64,000 nucleotides of DNA from Mycetocola_A sp015752285 (GCF_015752285.1 NZ_JADOUY010000003.1:248001-312000), one strand, 5' to 3'; numbered from the stretch's first letter, positions 15,887-24,945 are shown. Numbers and translations are program-made. Notes: generated by a model not told the origin, from the letters alone.

Positions 15887-16996
15887 ATGTCTTCACTCGC
15901 CCCCGAGACCACGAAGCCGGTGCGCCTCGGCGCGACTGACCGGCTTCTGCCCGTCTGGATTCTTGCCGCTATGGCGCTCGGTCTGGCTCTGGCCGTCTTC
16001 GTCCCAGCATTCGGCGAGGCATTGCACAGCTTCTCGATCGGCTCGGTCAGCGTTCCGATTGCCATCGGGCTGCTGGTGATGATGTACCCGGTTCTCGCGA
16101 AGGTGCGGTATTCGGATGCGCGAGCTGTCGCCGGCGACCGCAAGCTTCTGATCTCGTCGCTGGTGATGAACTGGCTTCTCGGGCCGGCCCTCATGTTCGC
16201 GCTGGCGTGGGCTTTTCTACCCGACCTGCCGGAGTATCGGACCGGTCTCATCATCGTCGGCCTTGCCCGCTGTATTGCGATGGTGCTCATCTGGAACGAC
16301 CTCGCCTGTGGTGACCGTGAGGCCGAAGCGTTCCTCGTCGCCGTCAACTCGGTCTTCCAGGTCATCGCGTTCTCCGCGCTCGGCTGGTTCTACCTCCAGA
16401 TCCTCCCCACATGGCTGGGGCTGCCGACGACGAGCGCCTCGTTCTCGATCTGGGCAATCACGCTGAGCGTCCTGGTGTTCCTCGGCATTCCCTTGCTTGC
16501 CGGGTACCTCTCCCGGCGGATCGGTGAGAGGGCCCGTGGGCGCGCGTGGTACGAGGGAAGCTTCCTGCCGAAGGTGGGCCCATTCGCCCTCTATGGCCTG
16601 CTGTTCACGATCGTGATGCTGTTCGCGCTTCAGGGCCAGCACGTGATCGACCGACCGCTCGACGTCGTGCGGATCGCTGTTCCCCTCCTGCTGTACTTCG
16701 CGGTCACCTTTCTCATCGGCTTCATTGTCGGCAAGCTGATCGGGTTGCCCTACGAGCGCACGACGACGCTGGCGTTCACAGCGGCGGGTAACAACTTCGA
16801 GCTCGCGATCGCGGTGGCGATCGGAACATTCGGAGCGACCAGTGGCCAGGCGCTCGCCGGAATCGTCGGCCCGTTGATCGAAGTTCCCGTCCTCGTCGCG
16901 CTGGTCTACGTCGCTCTGTGGCTCCGCCCGCGCATGTTCCCTGACGTTTCCCCCGCCAGCGTAGAATCCGAGCTCCCGGTCGCGGACCGGGTCTGA
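15887..16996 (+). CDS. acr3: ACR3-family arsenite efflux transporter
   Basis: This 369-residue inner-membrane carrier with about ten transmembrane helices expels arsenite. ACR3 hallmarks are RCIAMVLIWNDLACGD with its conserved Cys near residue 132, AAGNNFELAIAVAIGTFG, and GPLIEVPVLVALVY near the end. ATG 15887 follows GGAG. It leads a four-gene plus-strand operon with two arsenate reductases and a flavoprotein. Confidence 0.95.
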   Translation: MSSLAPETTKPVRLGATDRLLPVWILAAMALGLALAVFVPAFGEALHSFSIGSVSVPIAIGLLVMMYPVLAKVRYSDARAVAGDRKLLISSLVMNWLLGPALMFALAWAFLPDLPEYRTGLIIVGLARCIAMVLIWNDLACGDREAEAFLVAVNSVFQVIAFSALGWFYLQILPTWLGLPTTSASFSIWAITLSVLVFLGIPLLAGYLSRRIGERARGRAWYEGSFLPKVGPFALYGLLFTIVMLFALQGQHVIDRPLDVVRIAVPLLLYFAVTFLIGFIVGKLIGLPYERTTTLAFTAAGNNFELAIAVAIGTFGATSGQALAGIVGPLIEVPVLVALVYVALWLRPRMFPDVSPASVESELPVADRV

Positions 16997-17022
16997 AACC
17001 CACTCGAAAGAAAGAGAATCCG

Positions 17023-17433
17023 ATGAGCGAAAAACCCTCTGTCCTGTTCGTGTGCGTGCACAATGCCGGTCGTTCCCAGATGGCTGCCGGCTACATGACC
17101 GCCCTGTCCGGCGGTCAGGTGGAGGTGCTGTCTGCCGGCTCGGAGCCGAAAGACCAGATCAACCCGATCGCTGTCCAGGCAATGGCCGAAGAGGGCATCG
17201 ACATTGCCAACAACACCCCGAAGATCCTCACCACTGAAGCGGTCAAGGACTCGGATGTCGTGATCACCATGGGCTGCGGTGACACCTGCCCGATCTTCCC
17301 CGGCAAGCGATACGAGGACTGGGAGCTCGAAGACCCTGCTGGGCAGGGCATCGAATCGGTTCGCCCCATTCGCGACGACATCAGGGCGCGCATCGAGCAG
17401 TTGTTGTCCGAGATCCTCCCCACGAAGGCGTAG
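17023..17433 (+). CDS. arsC: Arsenate reductase, low-molecular-weight phosphatase fold
   Basis: This 136-residue enzyme reduces arsenate to arsenite for export by Acr3. The P-loop is Cys11-X5-Arg17-Ser (CVHNAGRS). Further cysteines are in MGCGDTCPIFPGKRYEDW, the redox region of this family. In actinobacteria such proteins often use mycothiol/mycoredoxin rather than thioredoxin; which applies here cannot be read directly. It sits 26 bases after acr3. Confidence 0.94.
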   Translation: MSEKPSVLFVCVHNAGRSQMAAGYMTALSGGQVEVLSAGSEPKDQINPIAVQAMAEEGIDIANNTPKILTTEAVKDSDVVITMGCGDTCPIFPGKRYEDWELEDPAGQGIESVRPIRDDIRARIEQLLSEILPTKA

Positions 17434-17440
17434 GCGGATC

Positions 17441-18109
17441 ATGGTCGAGGTGAGCACCCGTCGCGGACTACCGGGACTGTCCAATCCCGAGGAGCACCTG
17501 CGACGGCTGGCCGCAGACCTCTCCGACAAGTTCGCCGGAATCTTCAACCAGGAAACTGTGGAGCGATACGTCCTCGAGTCCTATACCGGTCTTCTCCGCA
17601 CGGCGACCGTCACAGCGCACCTGGCGACGAACACGGTGCATTTCGCCACCGACCGGCTGACCGCACTCGCCCAGGCCAAGGGTGCCCTTGACCACTCCGT
17701 CCCCGAAGTGCTTTTCGTGTGCGAGCAGAACGCCGGCCGCAGTCAGATGGCGGCTGTGCTCACTCAGGCCCTCAGTGGAGGTGCCGTCCACGTGCGGTCG
17801 GCAGGTTCGGCTCCCGCCCGCGAGCTCAGCAGCACGGTCGTCGAAGCGATGGCGGAGATCGGTCTGAACCTCGACGAGGCATTCCCGAAACCCCTCACCG
17901 ACGACGTGGTGCAAGCCGCAGACGTGGTCATCACCATGGGCTGCGGCGACGCCTGCCCCATCTACCCGGGCAAGCGCTACCAGGACTGGGAACTCGTCGA
18001 TCCGGCCGGCCAGCCCATCGAGGTGGTGCGCGAGATCCGCGATCAGATTGCATCGCACGTCGAAGGCATGTTGTCTGGCCTCGGCGTTACCCCGAAGGCA
18101 CGAACATGA
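17441..18109 (+). CDS. ArsC-family arsenate reductase with N-terminal helical extension
   Basis: This is a 222-residue protein. The C-terminal 135 residues repeat the ArsC fold of the preceding gene: Cys94-X5-Arg100 in CEQNAGRS, then MGCGDACPIYPGKRYQDW. The first 80 residues form a separate, probably three-helix, domain (HLRRLAADLSDKFAGIF, VERYVLESYTGLL). Actinobacterial ArsC proteins with a similar helical N-terminal part are known. The start at ATG 17441, seven bases after the previous stop, fits operon spacing. Its stop overlaps the next start (ATGA). The two arsC genes probably arose by duplication. Confidence 0.9.
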   Translation: MVEVSTRRGLPGLSNPEEHLRRLAADLSDKFAGIFNQETVERYVLESYTGLLRTATVTAHLATNTVHFATDRLTALAQAKGALDHSVPEVLFVCEQNAGRSQMAAVLTQALSGGAVHVRSAGSAPARELSSTVVEAMAEIGLNLDEAFPKPLTDDVVQAADVVITMGCGDACPIYPGKRYQDWELVDPAGQPIEVVREIRDQIASHVEGMLSGLGVTPKART

Positions 18110-19458
18110 CCATCGCAGAACTGCCGACACTGTCTGCTCCGTCGACCCGCAAACTCGACGGTCTCCCTGTGGCCATCATCGGTGCCGGCCCGGTCGGTCT
18201 CGCGGCGGCGGCGCAGCTCCTCGAGCGTGGTGTCGAGGTCGTCGTCTTCGAAGCGGGAACATCCGCGGGAGCATCCGTCGCTGCCTGGGGTCACACCCGG
18301 CTCTTCTCGCCCTGGGAGTACCTCGTCGACGAAGCGGCCGGCCGGCTGCTCGACAAGACCGACTGGCATGCGCCCGCTGCGAAGAAATTGCCGTTCGGTC
18401 GCGACCTTGTCGCTGACTACCTGCTGCCGCTCGCTGCGACTCCGGAGCTGGCTCCACGCATCCGTTACTCGAGCACCGTCACGGCTGTGAGCCGCCAAGG
18501 CATGGATCGCACCCGGTCCACCGGTCGCAGCACGACTCCCTTCCTCCTCCGGGTGCAGAGCGGTGGCGCGACCACGGAACAGTTTGCTCGTGCCGTGATC
18601 GACGCGTCTGGCACATACAGCACTCCCAACGGGCTCACGGCCAGTGGACTCGATCCGCTGGATCCGGAGCGCATCCGCGACAACGTCACGCATGCGCTTC
18701 CTGACGTCCTCGGCTCTGATCGCGCGCGCTTCGCGGGCAAACACACCCTCGTTGTCGGTGCAGGCCATTCCGCCGCCAATACGTTGCTGAAGCTCGCGGT
18801 TCTTGCACGCGAGGACGACAGCACCACCATCACCTGGGCCATCCGGGGTGCGAGCCCCGTGCGGGCATACGGGTCGACGAACGATGAGCTCGAGGCACGC
18901 GGCCAGTTGGGCGATTCCGTCCACGATCTCGTGCGGAGTGGCCAGGTGGCTCTGGTCGACGGGTTCGAGATCGACGACCTTCGGCCGACGACCGACGGCC
19001 GGGTCGAGGTATCGGGACGACGTCGTAGTGAGAATTCGACGATCGAAGCCGACCAGGTCGTCAACGCCACCGGCTTTCGGCCGAACCTGGGCATGCTTCG
19101 CGAGATCCGGTTGTCGCTCGACGAGATCGTCGAAGCGCCGCGCGCCCTCGCGCCGCTGATCGACCCGAACCTGCACAGCTGCGGAACCGTCTATCCGCAT
19201 GGAGTCACCGAACTCGCGCACCCGGAACCGAACTTCTACATCGCGGGGATGAAGAGCTACGGTCGAGCGCCGACGTTCCTTCTGCTCACCGGGTATGAGC
19301 AGGTTCGGTCAATCGCTGATGAGCTTTCGGGGAACCATGGTGCGGCTCGGCAGGTCCAGCTCGTGCTGCCCGAGACCGGTGTCTGCTCCACTGCGTCGCC
19401 GACGGATAGTAGCGGCGTCGACACCGGGGCGGTCGGGTCTTCCTGCTGCGGTAGTTGA
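18106..19458 (+). CDS. FAD-dependent NAD(P)-binding oxidoreductase of the ars operon (ArsO-like)
   Basis: This is a 450-residue flavoprotein. The FAD site is IIGAGPVGLAAAAQLLERG near residue 25 and a second Rossmann motif is VVGAGHSAANTLLKLA near residue 218. NATGFRPNL is the FAD/NAD link. The C-terminus ends SSCCGS, a vicinal Cys pair that could bind arsenite. Flavin monooxygenase-like genes are frequent in actinobacterial ars operons and are sometimes named arsO; the reaction is not settled. ATG 18106 overlaps the stop of the preceding gene. Confidence 0.87.
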   Translation: MTIAELPTLSAPSTRKLDGLPVAIIGAGPVGLAAAAQLLERGVEVVVFEAGTSAGASVAAWGHTRLFSPWEYLVDEAAGRLLDKTDWHAPAAKKLPFGRDLVADYLLPLAATPELAPRIRYSSTVTAVSRQGMDRTRSTGRSTTPFLLRVQSGGATTEQFARAVIDASGTYSTPNGLTASGLDPLDPERIRDNVTHALPDVLGSDRARFAGKHTLVVGAGHSAANTLLKLAVLAREDDSTTITWAIRGASPVRAYGSTNDELEARGQLGDSVHDLVRSGQVALVDGFEIDDLRPTTDGRVEVSGRRRSENSTIEADQVVNATGFRPNLGMLREIRLSLDEIVEAPRALAPLIDPNLHSCGTVYPHGVTELAHPEPNFYIAGMKSYGRAPTFLLLTGYEQVRSIADELSGNHGAARQVQLVLPETGVCSTASPTDSSGVDTGAVGSSCCGS

Positions 19459-19465
19459 CCGACAG

Positions 19466-20263
19466 TCACGCGGCGTCGGCGACTGGTTTCGTGGCGGATG
19501 CCCGGCGAAGCATCCGCCCGCCGTGGCGATACCACTGCGCGCACAGGGTCACGATGATGATCGCGTCGACGATATCGCCCGCGTAGAACATCAGCATCGC
19601 GCCTGACCGCGCTTCGATCACGTCGACGCCGAGCGGGGCACGTGCATAGATCGACTTCGCCAGGATGCCGTGGGCCGTAAGCGCGAGCAGAAGGACCACG
19701 GCGCGCGTGAGGTAGCCGGCTCGATGCGGAGCCGGGTCGACGGGGATGATCGCCGCCGTGAACAGGTAACCGGCGATCAGGAAGTGGGACATCACGACGA
19801 GGTGGAGCAGCATGTTCTGCTGCATCGCCTCGAACAGCGGCGTCGAATAGAGAACCCAGAGGCCACCGACGTTGAGAACGGCTGCGGGGACCGGAGCGGT
19901 GAGGACCCGGGCCGGCCAGCTCGACAGCATCCGGGAGAGGCGGCGCGCCGTGTCGACATGCAATGACCGAAGCGCGAGTGTGACCGGTGCCCCAGCGAGC
20001 AGCAGAAGCGGCGCGACCATGCCGACCATCAGGTGCGCCCACATGTGCAGGACAAAGCCGGCATGAGCATCCGTCCCGAGCGGTCCGACGAACCCTGCAG
20101 CCGCAACCACGACGCCGGCGGTCCACGCCGCCGAGCGAAACCACGGCCACCGTCGACCGCGTTGCCGCTGGAGCATGACGCCGACGGCGTATGCCACCAG
20201 AGCCAGCGCAAACGGGAGGGCCAGAACAAGGTCGAGTCCGGCAGCGGGAGCGTGGTCGTGCAT
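19466..20263 (-). CDS. CtaG-like cytochrome c oxidase assembly membrane protein
   Basis: This is a 265-residue protein with about seven transmembrane helices of the caa3_CtaG family, implicated in copper handling and cytochrome oxidase assembly. Histidines typical of the family occur in MHDHAPAAG, HAGFVLHMWAHLMVGM and LLHLVVMSHFLIAGY. ATG 20263 overlaps the stop of the upstream DUF2243 gene (ATGA), so the two are translationally coupled. Its stop is only seven bases from the convergent ars flavoprotein stop. Confidence 0.88.
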   Translation of the reverse strand: MHDHAPAAGLDLVLALPFALALVAYAVGVMLQRQRGRRWPWFRSAAWTAGVVVAAAGFVGPLGTDAHAGFVLHMWAHLMVGMVAPLLLLAGAPVTLALRSLHVDTARRLSRMLSSWPARVLTAPVPAAVLNVGGLWVLYSTPLFEAMQQNMLLHLVVMSHFLIAGYLFTAAIIPVDPAPHRAGYLTRAVVLLLALTAHGILAKSIYARAPLGVDVIEARSGAMLMFYAGDIVDAIIIVTLCAQWYRHGGRMLRRASATKPVADAA

Positions 20264-20760
20264 CAGCGCGCCGGGATGCTGCTCCGTCGGGTCAGGATCG
20301 TGAGAGCGATCCCGGCTGCCACGAGCGCGAGCGCGAGAAGGTTCCAGGTCAGGTCGTACGGCAGCAGATCCGGCACGTACCTGATCTCGTGGATACCCAG
20401 CACCTTGTGGTGAATCGTGCCGTCGTACAGCTGGAACGTTCCGGCACCGAGCAGAACCCCGCCCCACCACCGCCGCTGCCAGAAGGCGCGTCGTCTGCGC
20501 AGGTCGGCAAGCAGGAACAGCCCGCCGATCGTGGCGAACCAGCTCAGTGCGTGGAAGAAGCCGTCAGAGACGAGTCCGACGTCGGGCGTCGACAGGTCAT
20601 AGAAATGGTGCCAGTGCAGTATCTGGTGAAAGACGGTCTCGTCGATGAACGCGACGACGCCGATACCGAACAGGATGCCTGACCAGAGGTTTCGTCGAGA
20701 CATGTCGGCGCGGGCGGCATAGTCCACGCGTTCGGCGATCACGGTCGTCGTGGCATCCAT
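20263..20760 (-). CDS. DUF2243 domain-containing membrane protein
   Basis: This is a 165-residue four-helix membrane protein. Conserved DUF2243 features are GIGVVAFIDETVFHQILHWHHFY, of which DETVFHQILHWHHF is the core, and GTFQLYDGTIHHKVLGIHEI. The His-rich faces suggest a metal or heme role, and this family is regularly found next to CtaG-like genes. ATG 20760 was chosen over 20841 because the upstream extension is basic, has no conserved features and has a weaker context. Confidence 0.87.
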   Translation of the reverse strand: MDATTTVIAERVDYAARADMSRRNLWSGILFGIGVVAFIDETVFHQILHWHHFYDLSTPDVGLVSDGFFHALSWFATIGGLFLLADLRRRRAFWQRRWWGGVLLGAGTFQLYDGTIHHKVLGIHEIRYVPDLLPYDLTWNLLALALVAAGIALTILTRRSSIPAR

Positions 20761-20888
20761 GTGCGCCTTCTCTCGTTGTGGGGAACGCCTGTGCCTATTC
20801 AACGGTTCGAGAAGCCTCCGCGCATCACCCTTGACAGGCAACCTGGCAGGGAGCTTTCCGCTGACACGGCGGAGAGCTGGCCTGAGAG

Positions 20889-20959
20889 AGCGGATGACGG
20901 GAATCGAACCCGCGCTATCAGCTTGGGAAGCTGAAGTTCTGCCATTGAACTACATCCGC
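20889..20959 (-). tRNA. tRNA-Gly (anticodon CCC)
   Basis: The minus strand folds into a 71-base cloverleaf. The acceptor stem is GCGGATG/CATCCGC with discriminator U, and the D stem is GTTC/GAAC. The anticodon stem TCAGC/GCTGA encloses the loop TTCCCAA, giving anticodon CCC. The T arm is GCGGG-TTCGATT-CCCGT. No CCA is encoded at the 3' end. It reads codon GGG. Confidence 0.95.
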
Positions 20960-21032
20960 GTGACGTATCAGGACCAGAGATCCCGAACGGCTTTCGTAAT
21001 CGTATCAAGGCCCGTCCCGATAAACTGACGAC

Positions 21033-21638
21033 GTGCTTCTCTCCGATCGCGATATCAAAGCTGAGCTGGCATCCGGGCGCATCGGTCTCGAACCGTCGCA
21101 CACCGAGATGGTCCAGCCATCGAGCGTCGACGTGCGCCTGGACCGGTACTTCCGACTATTCGACAATCACAAATACCCCTACATCGACCCCGCCGAAGAC
21201 CAGCCGGAGCTCACCCACCTGATCGAAACCCGCCCGGATGAGGCCTTCATCCTGCACCCGGGCGAGTTCGTTCTCGGCTCGACCTACGAGCAGATCACCC
21301 TGCCGGACGACATCGCCGCCCGCCTCGAAGGCAAGAGTTCCCTCGGCCGCCTCGGACTGCTCACGCACTCGACTGCAGGTTTCATCGACCCAGGCTTCAG
21401 CGGTCACGTCACACTCGAGCTCAGCAACGTCGCCACCCTCCCGATCAAACTCTGGCCGGGCATGAAAATCGGTCAGCTCTGCTTCTTCCAGCTGAGCTCA
21501 GCGGCCGAGAAGCCCTACGGGTCAGCGGAATACAGTTCGCGCTACCAGGGGCAACGCGGCCCGACGGCATCCCGTTCGTTCCAGAACTTCCACCGCACCG
21601 ACGTCGGTGTTCTCGACGTCGGCAGTCCAGGAAGCTAG
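21033..21638 (+). CDS. dcd: dCTP deaminase
   Basis: This 201-residue enzyme deaminates dCTP to dUTP for thymidylate synthesis; some actinobacterial members are bifunctional and also cleave dUTP to dUMP. The start MLLSDRDIKAEL is typical of the family. The substrate-binding segment is ARLEGKSSLGRLGL, and the catalytic Glu is in GFIDPGFSGHVTLELSN. The start is GTG 21033, 73 bases beyond the divergent tRNA-Gly. Confidence 0.95.
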   Translation: MLLSDRDIKAELASGRIGLEPSHTEMVQPSSVDVRLDRYFRLFDNHKYPYIDPAEDQPELTHLIETRPDEAFILHPGEFVLGSTYEQITLPDDIAARLEGKSSLGRLGLLTHSTAGFIDPGFSGHVTLELSNVATLPIKLWPGMKIGQLCFFQLSSAAEKPYGSAEYSSRYQGQRGPTASRSFQNFHRTDVGVLDVGSPGS

Positions 21639-21653
21639 AAGAAAGGCTCCGCC

Positions 21654-22175
21654 ATGAGCGACCCCGCCGACCTCTCATTCGCCGACGCACTCATCTCGGA
21701 TGCCGCCACAACGCAATACCCCACCCGCATGTCGCGGTTCGGTCGCATGGTCGGCCGCTGGGCAGTCCACTCGAAGCGCCTCGACGAGGCCACCGGGCAC
21801 TGGCACGAGTCCGATTTCATCTGGGTGATGTCGTACATCCTCGACGGCAAGGCGGTGCAGGACGTCGCGTTGCATCCCCGTGACGACGGCGGGCACGACG
21901 CGATCAGCACCGGGGTTCGGGTCTACGACCGTGACATGGGCGCCTGGCGGGTCAGCTACTTCGAACCGCAGCGCGGGGAGTACGCGCATCTCGTCGCGAC
22001 CGCGCACAAACGTGACGGCATCCGTCAGGACGGAACCCGCAACGACGGGTTGCTGATCCGCTGGAACTTCTCGAAGATCACTGACACCTCGTACATCTGG
22101 GAGAGTTTCGTCTCCGAAGACGAAGGAGCCACCTGGGTGCTCAACGAACACAACGAGGGCAGGCGCATCAGCTAG
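21654..22175 (+). CDS. Hypothetical protein, DUF1579-like
   Basis: This is a 173-residue soluble protein without signal or membrane helix. The pattern of beta-strands and the phrases GRMVGRWAVHSKRLDEATG, DFIWVMSYILDGKAVQD and IRWNFSKITDTSYIWESFVS resemble small lipocalin-like DUF1579 proteins, whose function is unknown. ATG 21654 follows GAAAGG and lies 15 bases after dcd, suggesting co-transcription. The family call is tentative. Confidence 0.72.
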   Translation: MSDPADLSFADALISDAATTQYPTRMSRFGRMVGRWAVHSKRLDEATGHWHESDFIWVMSYILDGKAVQDVALHPRDDGGHDAISTGVRVYDRDMGAWRVSYFEPQRGEYAHLVATAHKRDGIRQDGTRNDGLLIRWNFSKITDTSYIWESFVSEDEGATWVLNEHNEGRRIS

Positions 22176-22296
22176 ACCCGATGCCCGGAACTCGCGAAGG
22201 CACCCGTTGCGGTCGAAAGCTTCCGGTGTGCCGGATGCCGTCGACCGGAACGGATGCCCTCTGCGGGTCAGACCGCAGCCGAACGGATGCCGCCTG

Positions 22297-23094
22297 CTAC
22301 AGGTCGAACGCGAACGACAGGTCGTCGGGGTAGTCGCCCCGCGCGGTGAGCGTCGTCGCTGCACGCTGCAGCGCGGCAAGCGCGAGACCCAGTGTCTGCG
22401 GGCCGAAACTCACGCGCGAGACGCCGAGTTCGGCGAGCCGCTGCAGCGAAACGCCGCCAGCGGCGCCGATGGTCGAGATGCGGCCGTTCACCTCGTCGAG
22501 CGCACGCTTCACTAGGTCCTCGTTGCGCAGCCCGAGGAAGAAGATCACGTCGGCCCCGGCCTCGAGGTAGGCGTTGGCGCGGGTGACGGCTTCGCCCCAT
22601 TCGCCCCCTCCAGCGAGCGTGTCGACCCGTGCATTGATGACGAGCGGGATGCCGGTGGCGTCGCCGGCTGCCCGGGCGGCGGCCACCCGCGCGGCCGAGT
22701 CCTCGATGCTCCGTTGCGGACCGGTCGCCGATTCGAGCGAGTCCTCGAGGTTGATGCCGACGGCACCGGACTCGTCGATCAGGCGACGCACGTTCGCGCC
22801 GACGCCGGTGGCATCCGCTGCGTAGCCCTTCTCGAAGTCGATCGAGACGGGCAGGTCGGTGGCACCGACGATGATGCGCGCGGCGCGGATTGCGTCCTCT
22901 ACTGAGAGGCCCTCGTTGTCAGGCACACCGCTGGCGAAGGACACCGAGTGCGATGCGCTGGCCAGGGCGGTCACTCCGGGGGCCTCAGAAACGAGCTTCG
23001 CACTGATCGCGTCCCAGACGTTGGTCACGATGAGGGGATCGCCAGGAGTGTGGAGGCGGTTGAGGAGTTCAGCCTTCTGCAGTTGTGATGTCAT
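22297..23094 (-). CDS. Isocitrate lyase/PEP mutase superfamily protein
   Basis: This is a 265-residue TIM-barrel enzyme of the 2-methylisocitrate lyase/phosphoenolpyruvate mutase group, which makes or breaks C-C or P-C bonds at alpha-oxo acids. Visible motifs are LIVTNVWDAISAKLV, VSIDFEKGYA and AVGINLEDSLES; the last two supply acidic magnesium ligands. The KKCGH-type catalytic loop of true isocitrate lyases is absent, so the reaction is open (oxaloacetate hydrolase-like or lyase activity are options). ATG 23094 fits the family. It lies downstream of the fucose SDR on the same strand, with an 83-base gap. Confidence 0.85.
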   Translation of the reverse strand: MTSQLQKAELLNRLHTPGDPLIVTNVWDAISAKLVSEAPGVTALASASHSVSFASGVPDNEGLSVEDAIRAARIIVGATDLPVSIDFEKGYAADATGVGANVRRLIDESGAVGINLEDSLESATGPQRSIEDSAARVAAARAAGDATGIPLVINARVDTLAGGGEWGEAVTRANAYLEAGADVIFFLGLRNEDLVKRALDEVNGRISTIGAAGGVSLQRLAELGVSRVSFGPQTLGLALAALQRAATTLTARGDYPDDLSFAFDL

Positions 23095-23177
23095 CACCCC
23101 AGTCTGCTGAAGCAGGAGCCGGTGATGCCATCCCGTCCGCCCAGCGCGTAACGCAGGCAGACGGGACGACACATGCG

Positions 23178-23927
23178 CTATTCGGGACGGAGCCGGAGCT
23201 CCTGCATTCCGCCGTCGACGGCGATCGCCGTGCCGGTGGTCGAGCCGGAACGCGGGCTGGCCAGGTAGGCGACGGCGTCGGCGACCTCGGTGGCCGAAAC
23301 GAGTCGACCGTGCGGCTGGCGGGCATTGAGCGCCGCACGCTCGGCCTCGGGATCCGCCGCGCTGGAGAGCAGGCGCGCGACCCACGGAGTATCTGCCGTG
23401 CCAGGGTTGACCGCGTTCACCCGGATCCCCTGGCGCAGATGATCGGCAGCCATCGCGCGGGTGAGCGACAGGACGGCACCCTTCGACGCGCTGTACAACG
23501 CGCGAGCGGGGAGGCCGGCTGTCGCCGCGATCGACGACGTGTTGACGACCGCAGCAGACGGCGACGCCAGCAGCCACGGCAGGGCTGCGGTCGTCACCCG
23601 TGCGATGCCGGTGACGTTGATGCTGAACACGCGGGCCCACTCGGCATCGTCGTTGTCTGCGATGGTTCCCTGGGCGCCGATACCGGCGTTGTTGATGACG
23701 ATGTCGATGCGGCCGAACTTCTCCGCGACGGCAGCAATTGCCGCGTCGACGGATGCCCGGTCGGCCACGTCCGCCTCCACGGCGAAGTGCGCCGGATCGG
23801 CATCGGTCGGGTTGAGGTCGAGGACCGCGACCTGCGCGCCGCCCTCGGTCAGTCGGGCGGCGACCGCGGCGCCGATGCCTGACGCGCCGCCGGTGACGAC
23901 GGCGACGAGGTTGTCGAACTCTGGCAT
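23178..23927 (-). CDS. SDR-family oxidoreductase, probable 2-keto-3-deoxy-L-fuconate dehydrogenase
   Basis: This is a 249-residue classical SDR. Cofactor binding is VVTGGASGIGAAVAARL, with Asp in VLDLNP suggesting NAD+. NNAGIG follows, and catalytic Tyr/Lys lie in YSASKGAVLSLTRAMA. Positioned between an FAH-family hydrolase and the divergent fuconate dehydratase, it most likely oxidises 2-keto-3-deoxy-L-fuconate to the 2,4-diketo acid. AAGGAG stands ahead of ATG 23927. The fold is certain; the substrate is inferred from neighbours. Confidence 0.88.
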   Translation of the reverse strand: MPEFDNLVAVVTGGASGIGAAVAARLTEGGAQVAVLDLNPTDADPAHFAVEADVADRASVDAAIAAVAEKFGRIDIVINNAGIGAQGTIADNDDAEWARVFSINVTGIARVTTAALPWLLASPSAAVVNTSSIAATAGLPARALYSASKGAVLSLTRAMAADHLRQGIRVNAVNPGTADTPWVARLLSSAADPEAERAALNARQPHGRLVSATEVADAVAYLASPRSGSTTGTAIAVDGGMQELRLRPE

Positions 23928-23953
23928 GGGATTACTCCTTCGTATGGGTTCGA

Positions 23954-24817
23954 TCAGGCACGATCTGAGGGATGTGCGGTGAAGGCCTGGCGCTGGCGCC
24001 CGAGGCCCTCGATTGCGATCTCGACGACGTCGCCATCGGTGAGGTAGGGGAACCGGCCGGACAGTGCAACGCCCTCAGGGGTGCCGGTCAGAACGAGGTC
24101 TCCCGGTTCGAGGGTGAGGTACTGGCTGAGATGCCAGATGATGTGCTCGACGCCGAAGACGAGGTCGGCCGTCGTCGAGTCCTGTCTGAGCTCGCCGTTC
24201 ACGTAGCTCGTCAGGCGCAGGTTGCCGTGTTCGACCTCATCAGGCGTGACGAGCCAGGGGCCGGTCGGGTTGAAGCCGGGCGCGCACTTGCCCTTCGACC
24301 ACTGCCCGCCCGAGATCTCGAGTTGGAAGGTGCGTTCCGAGACGTCGTTTGCTGTGACGAAGCCCGCGATGTGGTCGGCGGATTCCGCGGGGGAGTCCAG
24401 GTACGACGCTCGTTTGCCGATCACGACGCCGAGCTCGACCTCCCAGTCTGTCTTCGTGCTGCCGCGGGGGATCTCGACCGTGTCATCCGGTCCGACAACG
24501 GTGTTCGGCGTCTTCAGAAACATGATCGGGATCTCGGGCGGAGCGGAACCGGACTCGGCAGCGTGTGCCGCGTAGTTCATGCCGATGCAGATAACGGCGC
24601 TCGGGCGTGCGATCGGTGCACCGATGCGCTTGCCCTCCGCTGCCTCGAGAGCAGGAAGAGTGCCGGCGGCGACGGCGACGCGCACCCGTTCGACCCCGTC
24701 TGACGAGAGGAAGTCCCCATCGATCTCACGGGTGATCGACGAGATGTCGAGGTACGTGTCGTCGTGCAGAACGACGGGGGTCTCGGAGCCGATCGGGCCC
24801 AGTCGAGCGAATTTCAT
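23954..24817 (-). CDS. Fumarylacetoacetate hydrolase family protein, probable 2,4-diketo-3-deoxy-L-fuconate hydrolase
   Basis: This 287-residue FAH-fold hydrolase would split 2,4-diketo-3-deoxy-L-fuconate into pyruvate and L-lactate. Catalytic and metal residues appear in CIGMNYAAHAAESG, DWEVELGVVIGKRAS (Glu pair) and FVTANDVSERTFQ (Asp). LTGTPEGVALSG is the family C-terminal motif. ATG 24817 matches the usual MKFARLG-like beginning; the frame is open to 24961 but overlaps promoter elements. It is first in the minus-strand arm of the fucose cluster and divergent from the dehydratase gene. Confidence 0.9.
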   Translation of the reverse strand: MKFARLGPIGSETPVVLHDDTYLDISSITREIDGDFLSSDGVERVRVAVAAGTLPALEAAEGKRIGAPIARPSAVICIGMNYAAHAAESGSAPPEIPIMFLKTPNTVVGPDDTVEIPRGSTKTDWEVELGVVIGKRASYLDSPAESADHIAGFVTANDVSERTFQLEISGGQWSKGKCAPGFNPTGPWLVTPDEVEHGNLRLTSYVNGELRQDSTTADLVFGVEHIIWHLSQYLTLEPGDLVLTGTPEGVALSGRFPYLTDGDVVEIAIEGLGRQRQAFTAHPSDRA

Positions 24818-24945
24818 GCGGCAACTCTCTGTGTCGGTTGAGGAAACGCGTTCACGACCGACGAAGAGTTCCGGCGGTGGAACGTCTGAACTATTCTGCC
24901 GTGTTCCAGCCTCAGGTGCCGGTGTCAACGACGGAGTGTGCGTGA

